IMG/VR virus record: IMGVR_UViG_3300025669_000046
Span: 1-50,826 of that record
Length of the DNA: 50,826 nucleotides
Strand: one strand, 5' to 3'
From: a virus
Part shown: one piece after another, positions 1 to 7,578 of the stretch
Layout of the letters: each line of letters begins with the position of its first letter
How positions within the stretch are numbered: the first letter of the stretch is position 1
Notes under the pieces: model-generated
Told to the model about the DNA's origin: nothing
The model's input: only the letters and a program-made list of their open reading frames with translations
Database searches by the model: none
Made by a program: the position numbers and the translations under genes

Positions 1-240
1 TAGAACTATAATACCAACTTCGCCATTCACACTTGTAACTGGAGCCACATCAGAACCAATCTCCCATTGTGTGTTAGTTAAGTTATACTTTAAAATTGAA
101 TTACTAATAGGAGTTAATGTAGAATCTACATCATTTAAGTTTTTCAGTCCACCAAAGGATACACTCGAAGCAATTAATACATTTGTTGTTTCTTCCTCGA
201 TGCTAACAGTGTTCGAATCCTCTACAATTTCAATATTCAT
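1..240 (-). CDS. Tail-fibre-type protein, N-terminal 80 residues (runs off window)
   Basis: This gene starts with ATG at 240 and stays open to the left window edge, so only its first 80 codons are visible. The translation begins MNIEIVEDSNTVSIEEETTN and reaches a PVTSVNGEVGIIVL segment. The 'VTSVNGxxGxVxL' pattern is common where phage fibre or collagen-like receptor-binding proteins change from an N-terminal attachment part to their shaft. It follows the stop of the upstream gene by 5 nt and has GAGTGAT as ribosome binding site, so it is in the same late operon. Role (host recognition fibre) is inferred from the motif and from its place after other adhesin genes. The C-terminal receptor-binding part lies outside the window. 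Confidence 0.65.
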   Translation of the reverse strand, partial: MNIEIVEDSNTVSIEEETTNVLIASSVSFGGLKNLNDVDSTLTPISNSILKYNLTNTQWEIGSDVAPVTSVNGEVGIIVL

Positions 241-245
241 ATTTA

Positions 246-608
246 TCACTCATCAATTGTTATGCTTCTATTTATTTCTACCTTACCCTCTAGTATGTAT
301 GATGCATCTAAAGTCACAGGTTTTATAAATCTTATATCATACATGGCATCTGAAAAATCATAAGTAACAGTATCAGTTTTTGCAATGATTAAATATACAA
401 TTCCAGATATCGCTTCAGACATATCAATTCCATTATTCGCGATTGTAAGCTCTTGTATAACTGTATCATTATAATATTGCCTAATCTGCATTTTAACTAA
501 GTAATCAGTTAAATTAATAACCGATCCATCATCCTCAGTCAGGGTCAATTTAATTTTCCAGGACTCACCTTGGACAATTGATATATCATAACTTCCTACT
601 TCACTCAT
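246..608 (-). CDS. Fibre/baseplate-associated beta-sandwich protein
   Basis: A protein of 120 residues. The segment from 'SIVQGESWKIKLTLTEDDGS' through 'LTDYLVKMQIR' matches a pattern often seen in phage baseplate or fibre-associated Ig-like proteins (BppU N-terminal-like: 'QG-(D/S)-W-L-TL---DG---LTGY---MQIR'). That family sits between the baseplate and the receptor-binding proteins. A GTG start 6 nt upstream is possible, but AGGTG lies about 7 nt before the ATG at 608, so ATG is preferred. It lies between a coiled-coil membrane protein and the fibre gene at the left edge. The family assignment rests on motif recognition only. Confidence 0.55.
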   Translation of the reverse strand: MSEVGSYDISIVQGESWKIKLTLTEDDGSVINLTDYLVKMQIRQYYNDTVIQELTIANNGIDMSEAISGIVYLIIAKTDTVTYDFSDAMYDIRFIKPVTLDASYILEGKVEINRSITIDE

Positions 609-620
609 TTTCACACCTAA

Positions 621-968
621 TTAAATTACCTCAATAAATAAATAAACCACAGCAGTTAAAAATGTAACTACACCAGCCACAATTCCTGTGTATGCTAATG
701 CCTTTCCTTCTTTTTTATCTATCCAGCTCTGTTGTGTTCTATCCCGTACATCGAGAATCTGGATCTTCTTGCAATGATCCTTTGTTTCGCTTTCTAACTT
801 TACAACCTTACCATTAGTCTTTGTTGCCTGGATCTTCACATCATTGACTTTTGTGTCAATGATGTCAGTCTTATCATGAAGCCTATCAATCTTTATGTCT
901 AAATTTTTTATGTTATCATTAATTAAAAATATTACATCTTTATATGAAATATCATTGCTTTCCATCAT
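621..968 (-). CDS. Coiled-coil protein with C-terminal membrane anchor (XhlA-like)
   Basis: 115 residues: an amphipathic coiled coil (about residues 10-85, with repeats such as 'NLDIKIDRLHDKTDIIDTKV') followed by one hydrophobic segment at 92-113. Small coiled-coil proteins with a single C-terminal membrane helix are found in phage lysis regions (haemolysin XhlA family) and near tail genes. Two ATG codons in a row open the gene, preceded by AGGTG; the first is used here. It sits between the LamG adhesin gene and the baseplate-like gene. A lysis or membrane-association function is possible, but only the architecture is certain. Confidence 0.55.
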   Translation of the reverse strand: MMESNDISYKDVIFLINDNIKNLDIKIDRLHDKTDIIDTKVNDVKIQATKTNGKVVKLESETKDHCKKIQILDVRDRTQQSWIDKKEGKALAYTGIVAGVVTFLTAVVYLFIEVI

Positions 969-1013
969 ACTTTTACACCTTTATACTTTATATCCTTATA
1001 TCTTTATATTTCT

Positions 1014-2750
1014 CTATTGCTCCACTATATTCTTCATTTTTATATTAGCTATTCTATCACCGTCATCTAAGTCGGCTACAAAGTACTCGCTTGTGGTATA
1101 GGTTGTGTCTTGTACTGGATTAGTTCCTGAACCACCGCTTGGGTCTACTAATGTCCAGTTAGTGTCACCAAAATCACCACCTTTTATGAACACAGCGAAT
1201 GTATTAGCAGGATAAACAACACTTCCACCTGCTCCTGAGATGTCCGGGAACACACCCTCGCTGGATAGTCGTGCGACTTTTAGTCTGTAATAAGTGTTGT
1301 TGTCGATGTAAGATGCTGCTGTTACAAATAAAATAGAAATTCCAGAATTAATTAATGAAAGTTTCTCATCTGAACTTATGTTTATTCTATATCCCCCATT
1401 ATCTGCTGAGTTCGTATTTGAATCTAAAAATGAAACTGATATTGAATTTCCAGCTCCACCTTTATACAAATCAAATTCCCATTCACCATAGGCTTGTTTG
1501 CTCTGTACAGCAGTTGTGCCTGCACTGTCACACTCTAGGTACTTAGTCCCAACCTTCAAGTCTGTAAGCACAGAGTCTGCTATTGCCATTTCATCTGTAA
1601 AATAAGTACCAGTGCCAGTTATGAAGGGGTCTTTAGTTCCAACAATGCCATCAGCACCGTCGTAGATCATGTTGTCTCTAAAGTACACCTCTTGAAAGGA
1701 ATTGTGGTATGCCTTAGCCTGAGTTGGTGTTAGTTCATAATTATAAAAATTCAAGTCAGCAATATCAAATGCACCATAGGATGTATCATTCAGAGCTAGT
1801 GTACACGCACTCATATCTACATCAGTTGAGCTGGTAATTACCACATTATGCCAAAGCCCAGCTGAGATTGTATCATTATCACTACCATTAATATAAGCAT
1901 TATCAAACTCTGCATAGGTTAATGTTCCTGCACTTGCTAGTATTAATTTATCATTAGCTGCACCCTCGAGTATTTGCTCAGTTGTAGTCGCTAGTTTAAT
2001 TCTGAAAGACACAGACTTTACATTGCCTAGATTTCCTAAAACTTCTTTGTCATCCACGCCATCAAACACAAGGCTGCCTTTGCCATCACTCAATGCACCA
2101 GAGATGGTACCAGTATTCCCATTCCCTGAGGTGTCAGTTAGAACACCATCCCCGCTTGGGATCATGTTATAAGATGCTACTAGACCAGTCTCCTTGCTCA
2201 GGTCAGCCTGCTTAAGAACTGGACTTGGGGCGTACTTAGTTTCATATAAGTTAAAAGAGTGTTGAAACTCCTCCATTAAATCGTTTCTTTCTTGTGTGGT
2301 TAGAAGTGCATCAAAACAAATGATTCTAGCAATATAAGTTTTTGTAGTTGGTGTAACTTCTAGGTCTGTTGAGAAATCTATACCACCACTAAATTGGCTT
2401 TCGGACATCTGCCATTCATTCAATACAGCAACATCACTATCTAAGTTATTAACATAATTCTCGGTTAGTCCAGTTCCTGAATATGAACCACCAGTAATTT
2501 CGAGCTTATCAGAACCATCATCTAAAAGAATTTTAGTGTTATCTATTGGTTTTATAAACATTATAATGGTCTTAACCCCAGTTAAAGTTACACCACTATC
2601 AATATCAGTAGCACTACCATCAAACAGCATAGCCTGACCCTTCTCGGTCTGCTTAAACCCACCAGTACCTGCTGTTAGTGTGCCTTTTATATTACTTACA
2701 GTATCTCGTAAACTCCCAAGTCGTGCATCAAAATTAAAAATCATAGACAT
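1014..2750 (-). CDS. LamG/concanavalin-fold adhesin or fibre protein
   Basis: 578 residues. It contains at least one clear LamG-type (concanavalin A-like) unit: 'TGLVASYNMIPSGDGVLTDT' then 'GNGNTGTISGA' and 'GSLVFDGVDDKE' around residues 188-235, followed by a Trp-His pair and a 'NFYNYELTPTQAKAYHNSF' segment about 110 residues later. The N-terminal 170 residues look like a second, diverged copy ('MIFNFDARLGSLRDTVSNIKG', 'GQAMLFDGSATDID'). The C-terminal 180 residues resemble another jelly-roll. LamG domains bind carbohydrate or protein, so this is probably a virion surface adhesin. ATG at 2750 has GAGGGAT upstream. The first 10 nt overlap the end of the HNH gene, which appears to have inserted between this gene and the lectin-fold gene. 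Confidence 0.7.
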   Translation of the reverse strand: MSMIFNFDARLGSLRDTVSNIKGTLTAGTGGFKQTEKGQAMLFDGSATDIDSGVTLTGVKTIIMFIKPIDNTKILLDDGSDKLEITGGSYSGTGLTENYVNNLDSDVAVLNEWQMSESQFSGGIDFSTDLEVTPTTKTYIARIICFDALLTTQERNDLMEEFQHSFNLYETKYAPSPVLKQADLSKETGLVASYNMIPSGDGVLTDTSGNGNTGTISGALSDGKGSLVFDGVDDKEVLGNLGNVKSVSFRIKLATTTEQILEGAANDKLILASAGTLTYAEFDNAYINGSDNDTISAGLWHNVVITSSTDVDMSACTLALNDTSYGAFDIADLNFYNYELTPTQAKAYHNSFQEVYFRDNMIYDGADGIVGTKDPFITGTGTYFTDEMAIADSVLTDLKVGTKYLECDSAGTTAVQSKQAYGEWEFDLYKGGAGNSISVSFLDSNTNSADNGGYRINISSDEKLSLINSGISILFVTAASYIDNNTYYRLKVARLSSEGVFPDISGAGGSVVYPANTFAVFIKGGDFGDTNWTLVDPSGGSGTNPVQDTTYTTSEYFVADLDDGDRIANIKMKNIVEQ

Positions 2751-3511
2751 ATTATATCCCTCATAAATTTTTCATAATAATCTTGCCATTTACTTCTATT
2801 CCAATTTGTTTTAGCATGACAAACATTACATAAGGTTATTAAATTAATTAATTCATTATTATTTTTATTATAATCTATATGATGAATATGAAGTATTCTT
2901 TCTTTATCTGATATTCCACATTCTTGACAAATATAATTATCTCTTTCTCTAATTAACTGTTTTAATTTATTATTCCATTCTTTAGGATAAATTTCAAAAG
3001 AAATACCTCCTTTCCATCCTGGTGCATTTTCTCCTTTATATATTTCTCCAAAATGTTTTGACATACAATCTTTAGAACAATAAGGTAAATGATGTCTTAC
3101 ACTTAAACTTCTTTTTATAATACTTTTACCACAATAAGTGCATTCTACTTCTGAATATTTTCGTTCTATTCTATAATTATCATAACACTTTCTATTACAA
3201 AAATGTATTGAATGTCTATTATCTTCATTATTAGTAATCAATACTTTTTCACCACAATAATTACACATAACAAGTTTACCAGTGAATCTTATACTATCCA
3301 CACCAGAAGGTTGAGGATTTTTAATTTGATACTTTTTTTGTGCATCGTGTAATTTTTGTTTAGTTTCGTCTGTCATGGGATTTTCTTCCTTCCATTTATA
3401 TAAACATTCTTTACAACAAAAATGGTGACTATCTCTTTTACATCTAAATGGTTTCTTGTTAAACCTAGTTTTACATTGATCACATTCTACCATGTTTGCT
3501 ACTTTATTCAT
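2741..3511 (-). CDS. HNH homing endonuclease with N-terminal zinc fingers
   Basis: 256 residues. The N-terminal half has three Cys-rich zinc-ribbon-like units (CDQC...CCKEC, CNYCGEK...CNRKC, CTYCGKS...CSKDC), probably for DNA binding. After a NUMOD-like linker with 'GENAPGWKGG' comes an HNH nuclease: 'CQECG' then 'LHIHHIDYNKNNN' and 'NLITLCNVCHAKTN'. This arrangement is that of phage homing endonucleases that cut a specific site and copy themselves into genomes lacking them. It stands free between the lectin-fold and LamG genes and has no structural role. Its base composition is more AT-rich than the flanking adhesin genes, which supports separate origin. Confidence 0.85.
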   Translation of the reverse strand: MNKVANMVECDQCKTRFNKKPFRCKRDSHHFCCKECLYKWKEENPMTDETKQKLHDAQKKYQIKNPQPSGVDSIRFTGKLVMCNYCGEKVLITNNEDNRHSIHFCNRKCYDNYRIERKYSEVECTYCGKSIIKRSLSVRHHLPYCSKDCMSKHFGEIYKGENAPGWKGGISFEIYPKEWNNKLKQLIRERDNYICQECGISDKERILHIHHIDYNKNNNELINLITLCNVCHAKTNWNRSKWQDYYEKFMRDIICL

Positions 3512-3587
3512 TTCTTTTCACATTTAAACACAAAATTCCGATAGCCGATAACCGATTACCAGATAAAATATTATATTTTTTGAAATA

Positions 3588-5060
3588 TTATGGTACTACT
3601 GCACAACGCAGCCCGAGGCCGGTGCTCAAGGTCGAAGGACCATCGTTCAGGAGCAAGGCCAAAGACCCAGCATAAGAACCAGAGCCCCAGGAACCACTCC
3701 GCAGGAACCCACGCACTGTCGTTGATGCACTTGATCTATTACTATTGGTGTATATTCTACCCACACCATTGCTTGAGTTGTAATTCCCACGCATAAACAA
3801 ATCATTCCTACTCAAAGTAGTGTTACCTAAGTCAGTTTCATCTATATATTTTACATCACTATCAGCCTGGTTGTATCCAAACCAATTAAACCCAGCATTA
3901 TTCTCAGTACCATCATCATTGAACCCATCAGGCTGGTCTTTGCTTTGGATTGTATCACTGCACCAATTCCATACATTCCCTGCAAAGTCCCAAATGCACT
4001 GACCATTACTCAAAAATAAAGTACGTCTTTGGTATCCTGAGCTCTGACCAGTTCCTGAGTATCCATCATTATCATCCGTGCTCGCTGCTAGACTGTTTGC
4101 TGGAGTTCCGTCATTGTGCCCACTATAAATATAACCAGTTCCCACTGTTCCTGAGCTCCAGTTAGACTTGACATTTTCTATGTTCCTGGCAATGGACATC
4201 CATTGTGTGTTTGTAATTAATTGAACAGTGCAAGTTGCAAGGTCTGAGTCCAGTGCTCTAAAGCTATCTTGAAGTGCTGCACACTCTGCTATGCTCGCAG
4301 TTTGGGTTATGTTCACCCAGGGAGTTCCGTCTGCCCTGCTCTCTGCCTCATAAGCTGAGTCATAAGCTATATTCCCATCAGCAATACCCTTAATCTTCAT
4401 ATCATACTTAGACACAAAGAAACCCTTAGCGCCTGTTATGTAATCCGCTGGGACATACACAAATCCTTTATCTGCCATTTTCCGCATTATATGCTCTGAG
4501 GTTCTGCCTCTGTACTTTCTTTTGTGGTACATCGCCTCTACTTCACCAGGAGTCAGTGTGCCTTGATATATCTCAACTAAGTCCATTGTGCCTAGAAATT
4601 CATCTGAATTAGAAAATCTTGAACCAATTAATGTTTTATTGGCACCAGTTCCTTCTATTAAAGTTATTCCAGTTATAATTATTTCATTATTAACTCCTGC
4701 TACTGTAGTAGTAGTTGCAACACCATTAACATAAGCAGTCCCACTTTGAGCACTTAAATTTCCAGTAGTTACATCAAATCTAACAAAACCAACTCCATCA
4801 ACATTAGTCCCTTCACAGGTAAATAAATATCTATAACCTGCAAAACTCGTAGGATTACATCTAATCCTCACACTATAAGTACCATTCAAATCAAGGTCAT
4901 AATTTATCTTAGAGCTTGTACCATTAAATGTTCCCTTTCCATTACTGAAGTCTACATCGGTTGGTACACCATTATTTATTTTTCTTGTTATTTGTTCTGA
5001 TTCAAAGGTTTCCTTAAAAATAAGAGAACTACTTATACCATAACGTGATTCTTTAGTCAT
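3588..5060 (-). CDS. LamG + formylglycine-generating-enzyme/C-type-lectin-fold receptor-binding protein (likely DGR target)
   Basis: 490 residues from the ATG at 5060; GAGGG lies 9 nt upstream, so the upstream TTG is not preferred. Residues about 10-170 form a LamG-like unit ('NGKGTFNGTSSKINYDLDLN', 'LVEIYQGTLTPGEVEAMYH'). Residues 185-490 carry the FGE-sulfatase/C-type-lectin fold: 'GFVYVPADYITG', 'FFVSKYDMKIKG', 'LITNTQWMSIARNIE', 'CIWDFAGNVWNWCSD' and a C-terminal 'GLGLRCAVVP' matching the family's 'GFRCA'. In viruses this fold is the usual target of diversity-generating retroelements, where the last ~40 codons vary to change host binding. Here the last ~120 nt change sharply in composition (see 3600-3716). 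No reverse transcriptase or template repeat is visible in this window. The first 8 nt overlap the end of a homing-endonuclease fragment. Confidence 0.8.
   Translation of the reverse strand: MTKESRYGISSSLIFKETFESEQITRKINNGVPTDVDFSNGKGTFNGTSSKINYDLDLNGTYSVRIRCNPTSFAGYRYLFTCEGTNVDGVGFVRFDVTTGNLSAQSGTAYVNGVATTTTVAGVNNEIIITGITLIEGTGANKTLIGSRFSNSDEFLGTMDLVEIYQGTLTPGEVEAMYHKRKYRGRTSEHIMRKMADKGFVYVPADYITGAKGFFVSKYDMKIKGIADGNIAYDSAYEAESRADGTPWVNITQTASIAECAALQDSFRALDSDLATCTVQLITNTQWMSIARNIENVKSNWSSGTVGTGYIYSGHNDGTPANSLAASTDDNDGYSGTGQSSGYQRRTLFLSNGQCIWDFAGNVWNWCSDTIQSKDQPDGFNDDGTENNAGFNWFGYNQADSDVKYIDETDLGNTTLSRNDLFMRGNYNSSNGVGRIYTNSNRSSASTTVRGFLRSGSWGSGSYAGSLALLLNDGPSTLSTGLGLRCAVVP
3600..3716 (-). other. 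Candidate DGR variable region (adenine-depleted 3' end of lectin-fold gene)
   Basis: On the coding strand these 117 nt hold 9 A, 36 T and 72 G+C by my count (about 62% GC, under 8% A). The surrounding gene and whole window are strongly AT-rich. The encoded segment (VRGFLRSGSWGSG... to ...GLRCA) aligns with the usual variable region of C-type-lectin DGR targets, whose template would typically read 'RGGSWNNG-NAG-FALNLNNAP-N-NTNIGFRCA'. Adenine-directed mutagenesis removes A from variable regions, which would produce exactly this skew. Just downstream of the stop, 'ATCGGTTATCGGCTATCGG' (minus strand, about 3536-3556) is a short heptad-type repeat. The retroelement assignment is inference. Confidence 0.6.
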
Positions 5061-5241
5061 ATTTATTACCCTCAAATATATTATAAATCTTACTAATATG
5101 TTCTTTAAATTCTTTAGTCATATTACCACAAATACATTTACATAACCATTTATTACTACCATTATTAGTTTTACCATTTAATTCAATAACCGTTAAATCA
5201 CCAAATTGTTTTCCAGTTAAATCATGTGCTTTTCTTGGCAT
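5053..5241 (-). pseudogene. Truncated homing-endonuclease N-terminal domain
   Basis: 62 residues: 'DLTGKQFGDLTVIELNGK' and 'WLCKCICGNMTKEF'. This is the N-terminal DNA-binding motif ('DLTGQ-FGRLTV-E ... WLC-C-CGN') that precedes HNH or AP2 domains in many phage homing endonucleases. The usual continuation (a 'SGNTKSCGC' Cys pair and the nuclease) is missing; the frame stops inside the ribosome binding region of the lectin-fold gene. It therefore looks like a degraded endonuclease, not a working gene, although expression as a short peptide cannot be excluded. Confidence 0.65.
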
Positions 5242-5360
5242 ATCATCACTTTATAAGTATCATCCAGCGTCATCTGGTCTCCATCGAGTCCGTCATATCA
5301 ACACTGGGGTTCATTGTAGCTATGCGTTATGCTCAACACACAATGCATAGGTCTATAGAT
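5242..5360. other. Short intergenic stretch with weak inverted repeat
   Basis: About 120 nt between the endonuclease fragment and the next late gene. I find no convincing gene; the longest minus-strand peptides are under 20 codons. 'ATGCGTT...AATGCAT' near 5320-5347 is a weak inverted repeat with one mismatch. The stretch is less AT-rich than its neighbours and may be a leftover of the insertion that brought the endonuclease. Confidence 0.35.
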
Positions 5361-5783
5361 TTATTCTTGTTGAGTATAATGTGCTTTAAGTTCTTCCCAG
5401 GTCATGTCGCCCTTGAGTTCATTAAAGACTTCTTCAACTCCCCAGTGTTGGTACACATCAAAGTCTTCTAAAAACTTAACTTGTGTAGTAGGGGTATAAT
5501 AAACTACAGCACTTATCAGTTCATTAGTATCCACATCATACTCAGCTGGAGTGATAATGTGTTTACCTTTTAGCTTTAATTCCATATCTGACACTAACAT
5601 TTGTTTAGCAGATTTTACTTCATTATAAATAGCCTGGATATCTTCAACCTTCAAGTGTACATTGCCTGGGTTATCAGTAATATAACTATTCATAATTGTC
5701 ATTGCGTTAAAGTCATTATTCCCAAAGTTAGCATAACCATCTTTAATTTGTTGCACTATTTTTATTTTTATTGCATCTTCCAT
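5361..5783 (-). CDS. Unknown late protein, possibly fibre-associated
   Basis: 140 residues from ATG at 5783; AGGTGA lies 6 nt upstream, whereas the in-frame GTG at 5792 lies inside that site and is unlikely. The protein is acidic, has no membrane segment or signal peptide, and ends 'WGVEEVFNELKGDMTWEELK'. The C-terminal half ('IITPAEYDVDTNELISAVVY') suggests a small folded domain. I do not recognise the family. Its position in the fibre cluster suggests a chaperone or fibre-linked role, but this rests only on context. Confidence 0.6.
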   Translation of the reverse strand: MEDAIKIKIVQQIKDGYANFGNNDFNAMTIMNSYITDNPGNVHLKVEDIQAIYNEVKSAKQMLVSDMELKLKGKHIITPAEYDVDTNELISAVVYYTPTTQVKFLEDFDVYQHWGVEEVFNELKGDMTWEELKAHYTQQE

Positions 5784-5809
5784 ATCATTCACCTATTAAT
5801 ATATATTAT

Positions 5810-5953
5810 TTAAGGATACTCGTGATAGTATACCTTTACGTCTGTTGTATTTGCTATAGTATTACCTGAGCTATCCGCAGTTAGTGTAGTACCAATACCA
5901 TCAAGAATGTCTTGTGATAAAGTACCACCTTCACTTTCTTTAATACCGTTCAT
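5810..5953 (-). CDS. Small late protein, 47 residues
   Basis: A small gene (MNGIKESEGGTLSQDILDGI ... DVKVYYHEYP) whose ATG lies 8 nt after the stop of the upstream structural gene, which suggests translational coupling; there is no clear ribosome binding site of its own. The pattern 'TLTADSSGNTIANTTDVKVYY' resembles a beta-strand-rich stretch found at the ends of phage structural proteins. It may have separated from the upstream protein by a stop codon. Function unknown. Confidence 0.5.
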   Translation of the reverse strand: MNGIKESEGGTLSQDILDGIGTTLTADSSGNTIANTTDVKVYYHEYP

Positions 5954-5961
5954 ATAAATTG

Positions 5962-6849
5962 TTATACTAGATAACCACCATCTACACAAGACATATATTC
6001 AATTGTTACTGTTAGGTCTGTTGCGGTTGCTCCTGTTCCTTGTAGGTCAATTGCTATGGTCTTTGTTGCGGCAAGTCGTACTGCACCAGTCCAGCCTACT
6101 TGTTTATCAGCTGCGTCCAGGTTTGCCTGTATAGCATCAGTAGTACCAATAAATTCTACTACTTGATTCACTCCACCCTCAACTGCACAGGTTGTCATAT
6201 CTGCTGTTTGTGCTGCATCAGCGTGAATTGTCACTGACTTAATCATACAAGGCTGTGTAGTAATTGTTGCAACTGTAGTTACTCCTGCATTAGCTGCTGC
6301 TGTAATACTTACTTCTTTAACTTGAATTACACCGTATTCTCTTCTATAAGCAGTTGGGGTTGCTGTTGTCCCGTCCAAGAAATCTTGATTTGTGTCTACT
6401 ACTGTGTCAATAGTTACTAAACTTGCTGGTATATCAGTTACCACTGCTGTGTTTAAAGTTGTAATTGTAGCAGGAATTGTTGTACCAGTATCTGCAAGAA
6501 TATCTGTAACATTACTTTGAAGTGTAGTTAATGCACCAGCATCAGGAATTACATCAGTTACTGCTTTTACAGCAGTCACATCACTTTGAAGTGTTGTGAT
6601 TGTGCCTGGAATTGTTGTTCCTGTGTCATTTAAAATATGTGTAATATCACTTTGAGCTGTTGTAATTGTTCCAGGAATTGTAGTTCCTGTATCTAACACA
6701 ATTTGCTTAGATACGGCTACTAATGAATCACCCGCAGTTGTGTCAGATTTCTTACCTACTACATCAACAACGTTTACATCATCAGCAGAGTCCTCTGCTG
6801 GGACTGCAATCTCAGTTGTGAAGTCGGTCTTAGTTAATTGATTTTTCAT
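5962..6849 (-). CDS. Repeat-containing virion structural protein
   Basis: 295 residues. The first half has at least three copies of a 'DTGTTIP(G/A)TITT' unit spaced by short 'LQSDVT' linkers (about residues 50-150), typical of fibrous or trimeric coiled segments in phage fibres. The second half (about 165-295) is a Thr/Ala-rich beta domain ('TPTAYRREYGVIQVKEVSIT', 'SVTIHADAAQTADMTTCAVE', 'TVTIEYMSC'). GGGTGAT precedes the ATG by 7 nt. It is separated from the 557-residue structural gene by a homing endonuclease gene. A shaft or decoration role is inferred from repeats and neighbours; no enzyme motif is visible. Confidence 0.6.
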   Translation of the reverse strand: MKNQLTKTDFTTEIAVPAEDSADDVNVVDVVGKKSDTTAGDSLVAVSKQIVLDTGTTIPGTITTAQSDITHILNDTGTTIPGTITTLQSDVTAVKAVTDVIPDAGALTTLQSNVTDILADTGTTIPATITTLNTAVVTDIPASLVTIDTVVDTNQDFLDGTTATPTAYRREYGVIQVKEVSITAAANAGVTTVATITTQPCMIKSVTIHADAAQTADMTTCAVEGGVNQVVEFIGTTDAIQANLDAADKQVGWTGAVRLAATKTIAIDLQGTGATATDLTVTIEYMSCVDGGYLV

Positions 6850-6861
6850 TCATAATCACCC

Positions 6862-7572
6862 TTAATAACTCTTTATTATATTATCATTTATAATATTAAT
6901 ACATTTATCTATATTATTTATTATATCATGTTCCCAAAATCTTAATAATACCCAACCACATTTAAATATATATGCATTTTTAGATTTATCACGATTTTTA
7001 ACATCTGTTCTATTATGCCAATAATCACCATCACACTCAATTATTATTTTATCTTTAATAATAGCAAAATCACAAACAAATTTATTCTTAAAATTATATT
7101 GATGTATATAATTTATACCACACTTTTTTAATTTATTTTTCATTATAATTTCTATATTAGTATTTATTTGTTTATATTTACCATTAATTAAGTTTTTAAT
7201 AGTTGCATTTCGCATCAATTGCTTTGATGCCTCAGTGTGTTTTTTATCTTTCATACCAGAAACTCTACCAGTCATTATTTTACTTTGACGTGCTCTTTGT
7301 GTTAATGATATAATTTTACCTTTATGTATTTTACTTATCTTTTGTTTAAAACTTAATGATTTGGGTCTTCCTTTTAATGTTACACTTATTTTTTGTTTAA
7401 CACTTTCAGGCATAGATTTTCCTTTCAACCAATTATTAGCACCAACTTTCAATTTTGTTTCTTCAGAAAGATGTTTACCTAAACGTGATTGTCTTAATTT
7501 TTCTTTAGAAACATCATTATGTCTAAAATATATAGGATGACCTTTTTGAAAACCTTTAAGTCCTTTTGTCAT
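6862..7572 (-). CDS. Free-standing homing endonuclease, NUMOD3 repeats + Vsr/DUF559-like nuclease
   Basis: 236 residues. Residues 20-125 hold NUMOD3-type DNA-binding repeats ('LSEETKLKVGANNWLKGKSM', 'SFKQKISKIHKGKI'). Residues 135-236 form a PD-(D/E)XK-type fold of the Vsr/DUF559 kind: 'FVCDFAIIKDKIIIECDGDY' with acidic residues near D168, E179 and D181, then 'WHN' and 'LLRFWEHDI'. Such proteins (the EDxHD-like family) cut DNA and spread as free-standing genes. It lies in the late block between two structural genes with 6-12 nt spacing on either side, which is typical of a seamless insertion. It shares its architecture with three other genes in this window. Confidence 0.85.
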   Translation of the reverse strand: MTKGLKGFQKGHPIYFRHNDVSKEKLRQSRLGKHLSEETKLKVGANNWLKGKSMPESVKQKISVTLKGRPKSLSFKQKISKIHKGKIISLTQRARQSKIMTGRVSGMKDKKHTEASKQLMRNATIKNLINGKYKQINTNIEIIMKNKLKKCGINYIHQYNFKNKFVCDFAIIKDKIIIECDGDYWHNRTDVKNRDKSKNAYIFKCGWVLLRFWEHDIINNIDKCINIINDNIIKSY

Positions 7573-7578
7573 ATATCA

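Noticed and set aside
5242-5360. Very short peptides between the endonuclease fragment and the next gene
   Set aside because: All are under 20 codons with no consistent ribosome binding site; treated as intergenic.
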